Shown piece after piece: positions 9,588 to 20,500 of a stretch of DNA of 64,000 nt. Below the pieces are notes generated by a model, which did not search any database, was not told the origin of the DNA, and saw only the letters and a list, made by a program, of their open reading frames with translations. The stretch lies in contig JANFNE010000031.1 in the NCBI GenBank assembly GCA_024867545.1, forward strand, positions 663,538 to 727,537, written 5' to 3'. The first letter of the stretch is position 1. Each line of letters begins with the position of its first letter. Both the position numbers and the translations under genes were made by a program. Source of the stretch: Phytopythium helicoides (lineage: Eukaryota > Oomycota > Peronosporomycetes > Pythiales > Pythiaceae).

Positions 9588-10528
9588 TCACAACGTGGCG
9601 CGGTTGTGCGGCACCTCATAGTCAATAAAAGGACCCTGCGCAATGGGCGAATCCGGGTGGTGGTTGCGGGGTCCCACCCTGAGGTGGTCCCAGCATACAG
9701 TCGCCTTAAGCGCCGGAGTCTGGTACAGGTCCCGCAGGTAGTTCACGATGTTCTCGTGCTGGGTCAGTCTCGCGTGGTTCTCCTTCGTCAAACTCACGTC
9801 CAGACGGATGAGAGTGTGGAACACGCGGACGTCCGCCTCCGTGATGCTATCGCCGACGAGGTAGCGCTTAGTAGCCAACAGAGCATCGAACTTCTCGAGA
9901 GCAACACGACCTCGGTCCTCAGCTGCCTTCTTGGCCTCCTCGTCCTTGGCGAAGAGGGCCCCGAAGTAGCCAGCGCCGAGCTCGGCAACGATACCGTCAT
10001 TGACCTCGTTAAGCTCCTTCTCGAGGTCAGCTGGCACAAGGTCCAAGTCCGACGGCACCAGCTCGCGGAATCCCGTGTTCAGCATGCGAAGAATGTCCGC
10101 AGACTCGTTCGACACGATCGCCCGCTTCTTCGTGTCCCATAGGATCGGCACTGTATAGCGACGCGGCTCCTTGTCCACCAACTCGTACAGATCGCGCACG
10201 TAGCGCACATGGTTCACCGTGTCCGGGATGCAGCCATCCGTCGAGTACGTCTCGCCGTTGACAGCCGTGAGCGTGGGCTCCGTCGCAGGGTCCATGAACG
10301 TCCATCCGAGATGTGAGTCCTCCGGGTCGTTTGGCTTGGTCTTGTTGAAAATGGGGTGAGCAACCGAGAGGCCAATGACATCCTCGAGGCCCTTGAGGTT
10401 GCGAGCAGAGAGAGAGCTCGGGAGGCGAACGGGCAAGTATAGGCGACGTAGAGGTGGTAGCGACCAACTTCAGCTGGGAACTCAGCATCAGCTTCAGGTT
10501 TGATGTACGAGCGGTAAGGGGCTGCCAT
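9588..10528 (-). pseudogene. Glutathionyl-hydroquinone reductase-type GST, frameshifted (copy 1)
   Basis: Homologous to the intact GSTs at 48725 and 53647, reading from MAAPYRSYIK. The region with the catalytic-cysteine motif (YTCPFASRALS) is present, but two extra bases in an AG repeat at ~10407-10416 shift the frame. Translation from the normal start then terminates early, and the remaining ~270 residues lie in another frame starting at LSARNLKGLEDV. The same lesion is present at 15.3 kb, so it was copied with the block. It is divergent from AKR copy 2. Confidence 0.85.
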
Positions 10529-11045
10529 GGTGGAGAGAAGGTGATTGGGCTGGAGCTTGAGACGGCGGGAAGCTGCCAAATTGGCGAGTGGGCGAGCGAA
10601 GAGGAGGCTCATGAGCAAGCAAAACTGCAAGTAAAGACCAAAGCGAGGATCTCGCGGCATGGTCGAGCGAGAATGGAGCGGCAACGGATAAGTCCACATA
10701 CAGTAATCGGAACAATCGTTCGCTGGCGAGCGTCGACGATTACGGGGATTACGGAGCCACTGTCCTGAATGGTGAGCCCTCACAGTACCGGTACTACTGC
10801 TCCCCGATAACCTACATTTCAGTATGACAAATCACATCACCAATTCGACCTGCCTGGGTGATCATCAGCTACAGTGTGTACTACAAGGTCAGACAACCAC
10901 CTGGGATAGGCGTGCGCGTTCCAACACCAACACTTGGTCTCGCACACAAACAAGTCTCGGCAAGATCTCATTCCTCAACTCGCTTCGAAGAGCACAAGCC
11001 ACTTCTCTCTTTCTCTCCTCTCCTCCCCTCCTCTGCTCGCCAGCC
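10529..11045. promoter_or_regulatory. Shared divergent promoter, GST / AKR
   Basis: 517 bp between the GST start (minus) and AKR start (plus). The AKR-proximal half, from the gtaatcgg inverted-repeat segment to the pyrimidine tract, matches 3643-3986. The GST-proximal half is unique to beta blocks and includes an open extension with a hydrophobic stretch upstream of the GST ATG. Confidence 0.55.
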
Positions 11046-12107
11046 ATGTCGACCAACACCAAGATGACCTACCAATTCCTCGGTGACTCTGGGCTCCTAG
11101 TCTCCAAGCTCGCGCTCGGATCATGGATGATTGCAAACCCCAACCAAACCGCCGACGCTTGGTATGAGATCGTCAAGACGGCGTACGCGCATGGCATCAA
11201 CTTCTTCGACACCGCCGAGAACTACGATGACGGCAACGCAGAGGTGCTGCTCGGCAGTGCCATCAAGAAGGGCATTCAAGACGGCTTGTGGGAGCGTGAA
11301 GACCTCGTCATCAGTACCAAGCTATGCAACGGGACCAAGGGCTTCAACGCCTTCGCCCCCGGTCCCAACGGCCAGGGTCTCAGCCGCAAACACCTCATCG
11401 AGGGAATGAAGACCTCGCTCAAGAAGCTTCAGCTCGAGAATGTCGACGTGCTCTTCTGCCATCGACCTGACAAGTGCACGCCGATCGAGGAAGTGGTCCG
11501 AGCCATGAACTTCATCATCGACCAGGGGTGGACGTTCTACTGGGGAACCAGCGAGTGGCCTCCTGCCGACATCCAGGAGGCTTGCGCCATTGCGGATCGT
11601 CTCGGACTCGTGCGACCCATCGTCGAGCAGCCACAGTACAACCTGCTCGAGCGGTCGAAGGTGGAATTCCAGTACGCCGATCTCATCAAGACGCGCAAGC
11701 TCGGTCTCACTGTCTGGTCGCCTCTCTACAGCGGTGTTCTGACTGGCAAGTACAACAACGACACCTCGCCGGCGGACTCGCGCCTTACGACCAACCAGAC
11801 GTTCCGATCGTTCATGCCCGACCTAGACGAGAAGGTCGCCATTGTGCGTCAGCTTGCTCCCATCGCTACCAGACTCGGCTGCACGCTCGCTCAGCTTGCC
11901 ATCGCCTGGTGCGTCTCGAACGAGAACGTCTCGAGCGTCCTGCTTGGTGCACGCAACTCGGCGCAGCTGGAGGAGACGGTCAAGGCGCTGTCGGTGGTGG
12001 ACAAGTTGACGCCCGAGGTCAAGGCCGAGATTGACGCGATTGTGCAGTTCAAGCCGAAGCTGTGGGAACCCGACTTCTTCTACGCTATTCGCGAGCGCTT
12101 CCTCTAG
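11046..12107 (+). CDS. Aldo/keto reductase, Kv-beta/AKR6-like (copy 2)
   Basis: Full-length 353-residue copy with intact D55, Y60, K92 and H139. It differs from copy 1 by R10Q (TYQFLG) and M252T; no other amino-acid change was noticed. It lies in the first beta block, divergent from the frameshifted GST. Confidence 0.92.
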   Translation: MSTNTKMTYQFLGDSGLLVSKLALGSWMIANPNQTADAWYEIVKTAYAHGINFFDTAENYDDGNAEVLLGSAIKKGIQDGLWEREDLVISTKLCNGTKGFNAFAPGPNGQGLSRKHLIEGMKTSLKKLQLENVDVLFCHRPDKCTPIEEVVRAMNFIIDQGWTFYWGTSEWPPADIQEACAIADRLGLVRPIVEQPQYNLLERSKVEFQYADLIKTRKLGLTVWSPLYSGVLTGKYNNDTSPADSRLTTNQTFRSFMPDLDEKVAIVRQLAPIATRLGCTLAQLAIAWCVSNENVSSVLLGARNSAQLEETVKALSVVDKLTPEVKAEIDAIVQFKPKLWEPDFFYAIRERFL

Positions 12108-12745
12108 GGGGAATGCAATGTTCATACGGTGACCCCAGATACAGAAGGGTGTTTGCTGGTTTTAGCTCGCTTTCTTGAGGTCTGCCTTTCATGTCTTTCT
12201 TTCTTTCTTTTTTCAGATGATAATGCACTGAGGTTCATTCCGAAAAGAAAAGAAACACAGTCTAGCTTTCGCATTGACAGAGTGCTGTCTGGTGTCGCGA
12301 CATGGAAGGAGGATGATAATCCTGAGTGGATCGGATGAGTGACCACATTGTGACATCAGCTATGGTTGTTCGGGCTCATCCTGGTCTTTCTCAGCCCAGA
12401 AACGCGATTGCTCATAGGGTAGATGTTGCAATAGGAGCAGTTCATTCAAGACCTCCTACGTCGGCCTCAAGTATCATTAGACTTGGGTCAATAAGTTCGG
12501 CCTCATGGCTCGCCTTCGGTGTTAATCCACCAACTCTTATCCCTGAGCTGCCTAGGGGGCCATTTCTACGCGAGAACCCCAGCCTGGCTCCTAATCGATG
12601 AATGATGTGCTGCTGCCCCCAACGCGCGATCGAATGAGAAACACAAAATGCCGCGCACGAAATAAACAAGGTGCAAGTGACCCCAAAAAGATAAATCTGC
12701 TTTGAAGGGCTCCTAATGATGTATCGAATCATGTTCTCACACAAC
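12108..12745. other. AKR/M96-B intergenic, as 5049-5686
   Basis: Direct copy of 5049-5686. It contains the truncated unknown exon and the 96-codon minus-strand frame (12442-12732) with one membrane segment. Nothing additional was seen. Confidence 0.5.
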
Positions 12746-13987
12746 TCACTGGTGATGGTAGACTTGCTCTAGCACGGAGGACATCGTTACATCTCCCCAT
12801 CTCCCAAGTAATTCGCGAAGAGTGTGTTCCACCAAGGGAGGCGTCGAAGTTTCGGTGCGATGCTGCTTCCACATACACGAGCGCGTCCACACTACAACGC
12901 TCTCGTCGTCTTCACGTCCGGTTACTGGGTTGAACTGTTTCTGCGTATGCATGCGAACAGTGAGCACCGCAGTAACGTCGTGCCGAATGCAGTGGTGTGG
13001 CCGATACGGATACAACGCATCCGTATCAACGAAGTCGGCAGTAAACACGCCAAAAGGCCCACCGCCTCCATATTCGTCGCTTCGATGCGTGAATTCTTGG
13101 AATGTGACAGTGTTAATCTCTAGTGGAATACCACACGACGTGGATGCCTCATATCGGCTCTGCTGGATCCCGTCGACACCGTAGTCAATTTCATCGCGGG
13201 TTGTAATTTCTCCCAGCACGTCCGTTACACGCATCTCCAGGTTCGAGCAACATGCGATAATCGCGTCGTAGACTTGACGAGCGGAAACCTTCGAAGAGTC
13301 AAAGGGCGTTTGATCAAAATGAAGAGCATAATAGTCTCCTCCTTCAAGCAAGTAGCGAGAGGTCTCTGAAAATGGACGAAACGGGTCCAGGAAGCGAGTG
13401 CGCTCGGTCAGATAAGCCAGAGCAGAGTGAATCTTCTTCCGCTTGGCAACAACAAGTGCCTCACGGCGATGCACAGGGTCTTCGCCGAGACAGATGGTCA
13501 CCTCGTGCGGAACGGCTTCTTGCGCACTCTGCGACGTCAGTGCGGACACAATCAGCCAAACCATTGTCGCCACAGGGATGCACAGATATGTAGACGCACC
13601 ACGAAGCCGGAGACGGCGGACTGAACATTGACGAGCAAGAGCTGCTGCATCCTCACGGCGTCCCGCAGCAGCGACGTCTGGAGCTCCTGCTGCAGCAAAC
13701 TCGGTGGCTGCTGTCTCTCGGCGTTCTGCAATTGCTGCAGCTTAATCTGCAGCTGCTCGAGTTCCTTCATCAGCCTCTCCTTCTCCTCCTGAGGCGTTGC
13801 TCACGTGTCACCTCTCCTCTTTGCGCACTTCTCCGCTTTAATCGACAAACCTCCGCACCTTGCGCAAGACGTACGTGTGCTTGGTTCTCTGCTTGGGGCT
13901 CTCGCCGGTCTGGGCCGTGGGAGATGAGTCTCCGCCGTCCGTCGAGCCGGAGCCCACTCTCGTCATTTCCACGTCGTCGTCGCGCAT
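12746..13987 (-). CDS. M96-like START-domain protein, type B (copy 3)
   Basis: Exons 13859-13987, 13600-13788 and 12746-13528; alternative upstream ATG at 14056. The predicted protein is identical to the copy at 5687. Unlike that copy, its upstream region is uninterrupted (ggtaagtgaacattcg), so it shows the ancestral empty site of the 2.15-kb insertion. Confidence 0.8.
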
Positions 13988-14056
13988 TTCGTCGCTCAGG
14001 AAATGCCGTTCTGACCTCCACGGTCTCCAGTTCCTCCTTGTTCCTTTCAAACACAT

Positions 14057-14492
14057 GGTACCGGTTCTAGTACCGGTAAGTGAACATTCGAATGTTTGCA
14101 GGGTTGAAGAAGTTGGTGCAGCAATGCACTTGCTGTGAGCATTCCTTACTGCGCTTCAGGTTCATTTGGCGAGCTGGCGAAAGTTGGTGAGGCCTCATGT
14201 GCTGCATTGCGCGTTGGCGTTACTGCCCAAGCTTGGAGGGGGGGGGGATTAAGATGATAGTTTAGAAACTGACTTTTCAACGAGCCGCTAAAGCTATAGC
14301 CGCGGAAAAGCAGCAAAGTTATAAAGTGATTGTAATCAAAGGAGATACTGGCGCGCCGAGGGAGTCTGTACGAATCAGTGAGGAAATCGTTGACGTTTGT
14401 TGTCCGTGACCGACAACAGTGCATGTACGTTGCATACACGAGCGGAATCTTTAGTTAAAGACCCGTTGCCCAAAAGACTACCTACGCAGCAC
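14057..14492. other. M96-B / GST intergenic (empty site)
   Basis: Equivalent of 6998-9587 without the insertion. It carries an accggt-rich palindrome next to the upstream ATG, the aacattcgaatgtt palindrome and a 10-base G run (14238-14247). No gene was seen. Confidence 0.6.
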
Positions 14493-15433
14493 TCACAACG
14501 TGGCGCGGTTGTGCGGCACCTCATAGTCAATAAAAGGACCCTGCGCAATGGGCGAATCCGGGTGGTGGTTGCGGGGTCCCACCCTGAGGTGGTCCCAGCA
14601 TACAGTCGCCTTAAGCGCCGGAGTCTGGTACAGGTCCCGCAGGTAGTTCACGATGTTCTCGTGCTGGGTCAGTCTCGCGTGGTTCTCCTTCGTCAAACTC
14701 ACGTCCAGACGGATGAGAGTGTGGAACACGCGGACGTCCGCCTCCGTGATGCTATCGCCGACGAGGTAGCGCTTAGTAGCCAACAGAGCATCGAACTTCT
14801 CGAGAGCAACACGACCTCGGTCCTCAGCTGCCTTCTTGGCCTCCTCGTCCTTGGCGAAGAGGGCCCCGAAGTAGCCAGCGCCGAGCTCGGCAACGATACC
14901 GTCATTGACCTCGTTAAGCTCCTTCTCGAGGTCAGCTGGCACAAGGTCCAAGTCCGACGGCACCAGCTCGCGGAATCCCGTGTTCAGCATGCGAAGAATG
15001 TCCGCAGACTCGTTCGACACGATCGCCCGCTTCTTCGTGTCCCATAGGATCGGCACTGTATAGCGACGCGGCTCCTTGTCCACCAACTCGTACAGATCGC
15101 GCACGTAGCGCACATGGTTCACCGTGTCCGGGATGCAGCCATCCGTCGAGTACGTCTCGCCGTTGACAGCCGTGAGCGTGGGCTCCGTCGCAGGGTCCAT
15201 GAACGTCCATCCGAGATGTGAGTCCTCCGGGTCGTTTGGCTTGGTCTTGTTGAAAATGGGGTGAGCAACCGAGAGGCCAATGACATCCTCGAGGCCCTTG
15301 AGGTTGCGAGCAGAGAGAGAGCTCGGGAGGCGAACGGGCAAGTATAGGCGACGTAGAGGTGGTAGCGACCAACTTCAGCTGGGAACTCAGCATCAGCTTC
15401 AGGTTTGATGTACGAGCGGTAAGGGGCTGCCAT
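14493..15433 (-). pseudogene. Glutathionyl-hydroquinone reductase-type GST, frameshifted (copy 2)
   Basis: Carries the same two-base AG expansion (~15312-15321) as the copy at 9588, which separates the catalytic N-terminal part from the rest. Apart from the insertion upstream of M96-B, the two left beta blocks appear nearly identical, so this one probably arose from the other after the frameshift occurred, or was converted by it. Confidence 0.85.
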
Positions 15434-15950
15434 GGTGGAGAGAAGGTGATTGGGCTGGAGCTTGAGACGGCGGGAAGCTGCCAAATTGGCGAGTGGGCGA
15501 GCGAAGAGGAGGCTCATGAGCAAGCAAAACTGCAAGTAAAGACCAAAGCGAGGATCTCGCGGCATGGTCGAGCGAGAATGGAGCGGCAACGGATAAGTCC
15601 ACATACAGTAATCGGAACAATCGTTCGCTGGCGAGCGTCGACGATTACGGGGATTACGGAGCCACTGTCCTGAATGGTGAGCCCTCACAGTACCGGTACT
15701 ACTGCTCCCCGATAACCTACATTTCAGTATGACAAATCACATCACCAATTCGACCTGCCTGGGTGATCATCAGCTACAGTGTGTACTACAAGGTCAGACA
15801 ACCACCTGGGATAGGCGTGCGCGTTCCAACACCAACACTTGGTCTCGCACACAAACAAGTCTCGGCAAGATCTCATTCCTCAACTCGCTTCGAAGAGCAC
15901 AAGCCACTTCTCTCTTTCTCTCCTCTCCTCCCCTCCTCTGCTCGCCAGCC
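15434..15950. promoter_or_regulatory. Shared divergent promoter, GST / AKR (as 10529-11045)
   Basis: Direct copy of 10529-11045 with the same inverted-repeat segment and pyrimidine tract. No difference of note was seen. Confidence 0.5.
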
Positions 15951-17012
15951 ATGTCGACCAACACCAAGATGACCTACCGATTCCTCGGTGACTCTGGGCT
16001 CCTAGTCTCCAAGCTCGCGCTCGGATCATGGATGATTGCAAACCCCAACCAAACCGCCGACGCTTGGTATGAGATCGTCAAGACGGCGTACGCGCATGGC
16101 ATCAACTTCTTCGACACCGCCGAGAACTACGATGACGGCAACGCAGAGGTGCTGCTCGGCAGTGCCATCAAGAAGGGCATTCAAGACGGCTTGTGGGAGC
16201 GTGAAGACCTCGTCATCAGTACCAAGCTATGCAACGGGACCAAGGGCTTCAACGCCTTCGCCCCCGGTCCCAACGGCCAGGGTCTCAGCCGCAAACACCT
16301 CATCGAGGGAATGAAGACCTCGCTCAAGAAGCTTCAGCTCGAGAATGTCGACGTGCTCTTCTGCCATCGACCTGACAAGTGCACGCCGATCGAGGAAGTG
16401 GTCCGAGCCATGAACTTCATCATCGACCAGGGGTGGACGTTCTACTGGGGAACCAGCGAGTGGCCTCCTGCCGACATCCAGGAGGCTTGCGCCATTGCGG
16501 ATCGTCTCGGACTCGTGCGACCCATCGTCGAGCAGCCACAGTACAACCTGCTCGAGCGGTCGAAGGTGGAATTCCAGTACGCCGATCTCATCAAGACGCG
16601 CAAGCTCGGTCTCACTGTCTGGTCGCCTCTCTACAGCGGTGTTCTGACTGGCAAGTACAACAACGACACCTCGCCGGCGGACTCGCGCCTTACGACCAAC
16701 CAGACGTTCCGATCGTTCATGCCCGACCTAGACGAGAAGGTCGCCATTGTGCGTCAGCTTGCTCCCATCGCTACCAGACTCGGCTGCACGCTCGCTCAGC
16801 TTGTCATCGCCTGGTGCGTCTCGAACGAGAACGTCTCGAGCGTCCTGCTTGGTGCACGCAACTCGGCGCAGCTGGAGGAGACGGTCAAGGCGCTGTCGGT
16901 GGTGGACAAGTTGACGCCCGAGGTCAAGGCCGAGATTGACGCGATTGTGCAGTTCAAGCCGAAGCTGTGGGAACCCGACTTCTTCTACGCTATTCGCGAG
17001 CGCTTCCTCTAG
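15951..17012 (+). CDS. Aldo/keto reductase, Kv-beta/AKR6-like (copy 3)
   Basis: Full-length 353-residue copy with intact catalytic residues. It has R10 and T252, plus a private A285V (LAQLVIAW). Its 3' flank is interrupted at cagat, ~115 bp after the stop, by the Helitron pair, so it borders the element. Confidence 0.92.
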   Translation: MSTNTKMTYRFLGDSGLLVSKLALGSWMIANPNQTADAWYEIVKTAYAHGINFFDTAENYDDGNAEVLLGSAIKKGIQDGLWEREDLVISTKLCNGTKGFNAFAPGPNGQGLSRKHLIEGMKTSLKKLQLENVDVLFCHRPDKCTPIEEVVRAMNFIIDQGWTFYWGTSEWPPADIQEACAIADRLGLVRPIVEQPQYNLLERSKVEFQYADLIKTRKLGLTVWSPLYSGVLTGKYNNDTSPADSRLTTNQTFRSFMPDLDEKVAIVRQLAPIATRLGCTLAQLVIAWCVSNENVSSVLLGARNSAQLEETVKALSVVDKLTPEVKAEIDAIVQFKPKLWEPDFFYAIRERFL

Positions 17013-17127
17013 GGGGAATGCAATGTTCATACGGTGACCCCAGATACAGAAGGGTGTTTGCTGGTTTTAGCTCGCTTTCTTGAGGTCTGCCTTTCATGTC
17101 TTTCTTTCTTTCTTTCTTTTTTTCAGA

Positions 17128-17170
17128 TTCGCAGTTCGTTAGAACTGTTAGCAGTTCGTTAGAACTGTCG
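17128..17170. repeat. Helitron left terminus: inverted repeat and duplicated 20-bp hairpin unit
   Basis: The end ttcgcagttcg (17128-17138) matches, inverted, the subterminal cgaactgcgaa at 26445 and 35907. A 20-base unit beginning gcagttcgttagaactg is repeated at 17131-17150 and 17151-17170; each unit folds as cagttc-gtta-gaactg. This is the 3' end relative to RepHel, where Helitron hairpins normally lie. Confidence 0.7.
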
Positions 17171-17535
17171 TTGGGCCCTTTTTCAGGAAGTTGCGCGAAG
17201 GCTGTGTGTCATCGAACGACGTTCGCACCACACGACTAGAGCGCCTCATGTACTTCTGGGCAACAACACACCCATGAATACGATTGGCTTGCTATTTGTA
17301 TTTGTGTGGTTCCGTGGGAACAGTCGCGGTGAAGGAGGAGAGTGAGGAGGAGGAGGAAGAAGAGGAGGAGGTGGCGGCGACTGCCGCCTCCGAGCTCTGA
17401 CAAGGTCTGCAGACAGCCATACTTCCCTCACAAGTGACCGCGCCCGGCAGCCAGAAGGCGCACACGCAGCGTACGATGCACGAAACGACACGCTGTTTTG
17501 CATTGCTGAAGGTTTTGGTTTGCTACGTGACGCTA
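17171..17535. other. Element 1 3' non-coding region
   Basis: Starts tcgttgggccc and is homologous to the start of element 2 at ~26485-26580, despite divergence. It includes a GGA-rich purine tract (~17330-17375) followed by a GC-rich inverted repeat. No gene was seen; it probably holds the RepHel 3' UTR and replication-termination signals. Confidence 0.6.
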
Positions 17536-20500
17536 CTATGATACCGCTGCTGCATTTGTAGCTGGCAGCGGCTGAAATCGTGCAAGGGTGATATCGCTGA
17601 GGCTGTTGAGCCGTTTTTCTTCGTCTAGTGCGCTTGGAGGCGGCCTTGACCACCGTACAAGCTCAGGGGTAAAAGGTTTTAACGCTAAAAATGCTTTCCG
17701 TGAGGTAACACGCGAGACCAGCAGATACGTCTGCTGCGGTTTGTTCACGGCGTTTTGCTTAGATCGCCAGTCGACGACAACCATCGAGTCCAGTGTTTCG
17801 CCCTGAATTTTGTAGATCGTCGAGCCCACCGCACACACAAATGGCAGCTGTTGGGGCTTCACCGTGATTGCGCGTGGGCTCCCGTCTGGCGCCCTCGGAA
17901 GCGAGATCTTCGTCTTCATGTACGCTTCTGTCGAGAAGAATACGGGGAAGAGGTCGGGATCGACCCCAGGTTGAATAGCAACGGCGCGTGGTCGAGGGAG
18001 GCGGAGAATGGCATACTCCGGTGCTCTGCTGGGGATCTGCACGATGGTGCTCGAAGAGCCATCTCGGACCAGGCGGAAAGTGGTGCCGACAGGGAAGTGC
18101 ACGGACTCAAGGGTACCCAGCGTGCCGTTGGCTACACCCTTGGCCGTAGCCACATTCTGGGTCACTTGCACCGGCATGCCTTCAATGAGGTCGAGGTACG
18201 GTGCCATTCGCCCAAATTTGTTGTCCGGAAGACTCATTATGTAGCGTAGGTCGCTGTGACTAAGGTCATTCAACGCGCCCTTGAAGTTTGCTGTAACTCG
18301 CACGGGAAACACGCTGCTGGGCAGCAAACTTGCTGTTTCGGCGACAAATGAATTGTTTATGGCGAGGCGCGTTGCGTTCTCCGGAGTCACAAAGACCGTG
18401 TCTGCCCCTATTGCGGCGCGCAGCTCAGCTTGGTGCTGACTACGATCATTTTGCTCTTGTGGGTCGTGCTCTTGGTGAAGGACTCGACTGTTGACGAGTT
18501 CTACAAACTCGGGGGTCCACTGACCAAGTCGAGCTAATTGACATCCGTTTCCCCACTCCGGATCGCTTCGGAAACGTACCGACTCGTCTAGAATAATAAC
18601 GGTGGCAAACTCCCGCCAGAGTTGAAAGCCCTCAATATCTGTGGTACTCGCCTTGAGCTTGCAAGTCGGGTCAACGTATACTGGGTCAGCATTCACCGGA
18701 GGCATTTGTAAGAAATCGCCAACCAACACGATGTGCACGCCCCCAAACGGGACACCGAGCACCTGGGTATATCGGCGAAGCAGCTTGTTGAGCCTCAAGA
18801 ACTCGGACTTACTCATCATGGAAACCTCGTCGATGACGAGGAGATCGAGAGCGTTGAATTTTTTGTCGCGAATGGCGTGCTCGACGCGTTTTAAGAAGCT
18901 TGCCAGTGTCCTTCCACCGATCAATGTGGCTGCTTTACCCGTGAGTGCTGCCTTTATGATAGAATCGTCGTGATGCCAGCTGCTGCAAAACGCGTCGACG
19001 GCATCTATCACTCTGCTTTTACCTGTACCACCCGGACCTCCTAAGAACATTAGCAGCTGGTCGCCGCGGAGCCGCGATTCAAAGTTGGCTACGCGATAGC
19101 TTTGGTCGCTGGCTTCCGCTCCATCCAGCTCTTGGTGCAGAAAACGCCGAAGTAGTGATCTGGCGATGATAGTGAACGCTGCATGCTGGCGCTTGTTGAG
19201 AGTAAAGGCTTTGGAAACGCAGCCAATCGTTGCGTAAGGATTCAGCGGCCGATCTGTCTGCGGAGGTTGTGATGGAGGTGTCCACGGGCTGTACGACTCC
19301 AACTCTCTTGCGAAAAGTTCAACTACTCGGGTTGGCTGCTCGTCGTGCGTCTCGGTAAGCTGCTGTTCTGGTTCCGCAACGTCGTTTAATGTATTTCTGA
19401 CAAATTGTTGTAGTTGAGCCAGTGAGAAAGTCAACGCCCGGCTGCGGCCGCGCACGTCTTCGTTAGATATGGCGGTGCATTGAGCACACCCGCCCAGCAA
19501 GTCTTGATATGCTGTGCTTATGCAAGAAGGCGTTGCATTGGGAAAGACCGGCAAGGATGATGTGTCAGCGTCAAACATGGTTGCATTCCTATCATCAATG
19601 TCAGCATCGTCAAAAAGACCAAAAAAATCGTCGGCTTGTGAGATTTGAGCAGCCTCGCCCGAGTCAATTCTGTTGAGCGCCGCGTCAACTTCACCGCGAG
19701 TCCCAGTTATTGCTTCGCTATCGGCTTCAAACTGTACTTCATCAGCGTTGGTGTTGTTGCACTCTTTCGCCTGCTTTGCCGCCATGAAGTAGTCATCCAT
19801 GTTGGACATTATTTCTCGGATGAAGCTTGTCCGTGTGGACACCCATCGTGTGTACTGGTCTATCCAGCAGTCCTCGCTCGACGGATCGGGAACCAAATCC
19901 TTGGCGTCTCGGAACGGTTTGAATAGCGTCAGAGCGCATTGGCTACGCTTGACAACTATCGCCCGAGGTGATGCAGAATCTACGTAAGGCATGCGTATGC
20001 CAGCGATAACGGGCACTACATCACTCGTGTGCCTTCCGACGCAGTGTGAGGCAAATAGTGGGTGATCTGGTTTGAACAAGGCTGTGTCTGCGGTCTGTTC
20101 TGATCGCTTTCGCCGGAAATGCCTCATGGTAAACTCATACAATGAAAGCAAGTGCAGATTTGCAGGTCGGAAGCGATAATCGTCAAGAAAAGACGCAGCT
20201 CGAAAGCAGCCGCTGTGTTCGCGAAGCTCAACGAGGGTACACGAGTGTGCTGCTCGCTCTATCAGTTCTTGTAGGATATTTCGAAGCGGCAGTGTTGTGC
20301 AAGGCGAGCTCATGTATGCACATGAGCCGCGAAAAATGTACAATGCAGCAAGTGGTCCGGCAATCTCACGGCGATTGCTGATTGCGAACAACATGGATGC
20401 AACACGTCTACGTCCAACGTTTGCACGAGCCACGTCTACACTCTGGTCGCGCAGCTCCCGCAGCTGCCGTCGTTTGAACGCACCTAGCGCGACAGCAGTG

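Larger units (their letters stand above)
1..17127. repeat. Inverted repeat arm L (alpha-beta-beta), mirrored at ~47.0-61.8 kb
   Basis: The order QOR, M96-A, AKR, M96-B, GST, AKR, M96-B, GST, AKR recurs in reverse complement from AKR at 47145 to QOR at 61435, at near identity. The arms differ by the 2.15-kb insertion (left arm only), the GST frameshift (left only), small indels (mostly in the right arm's distal end) and scattered substitutions. Confidence 0.9.
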
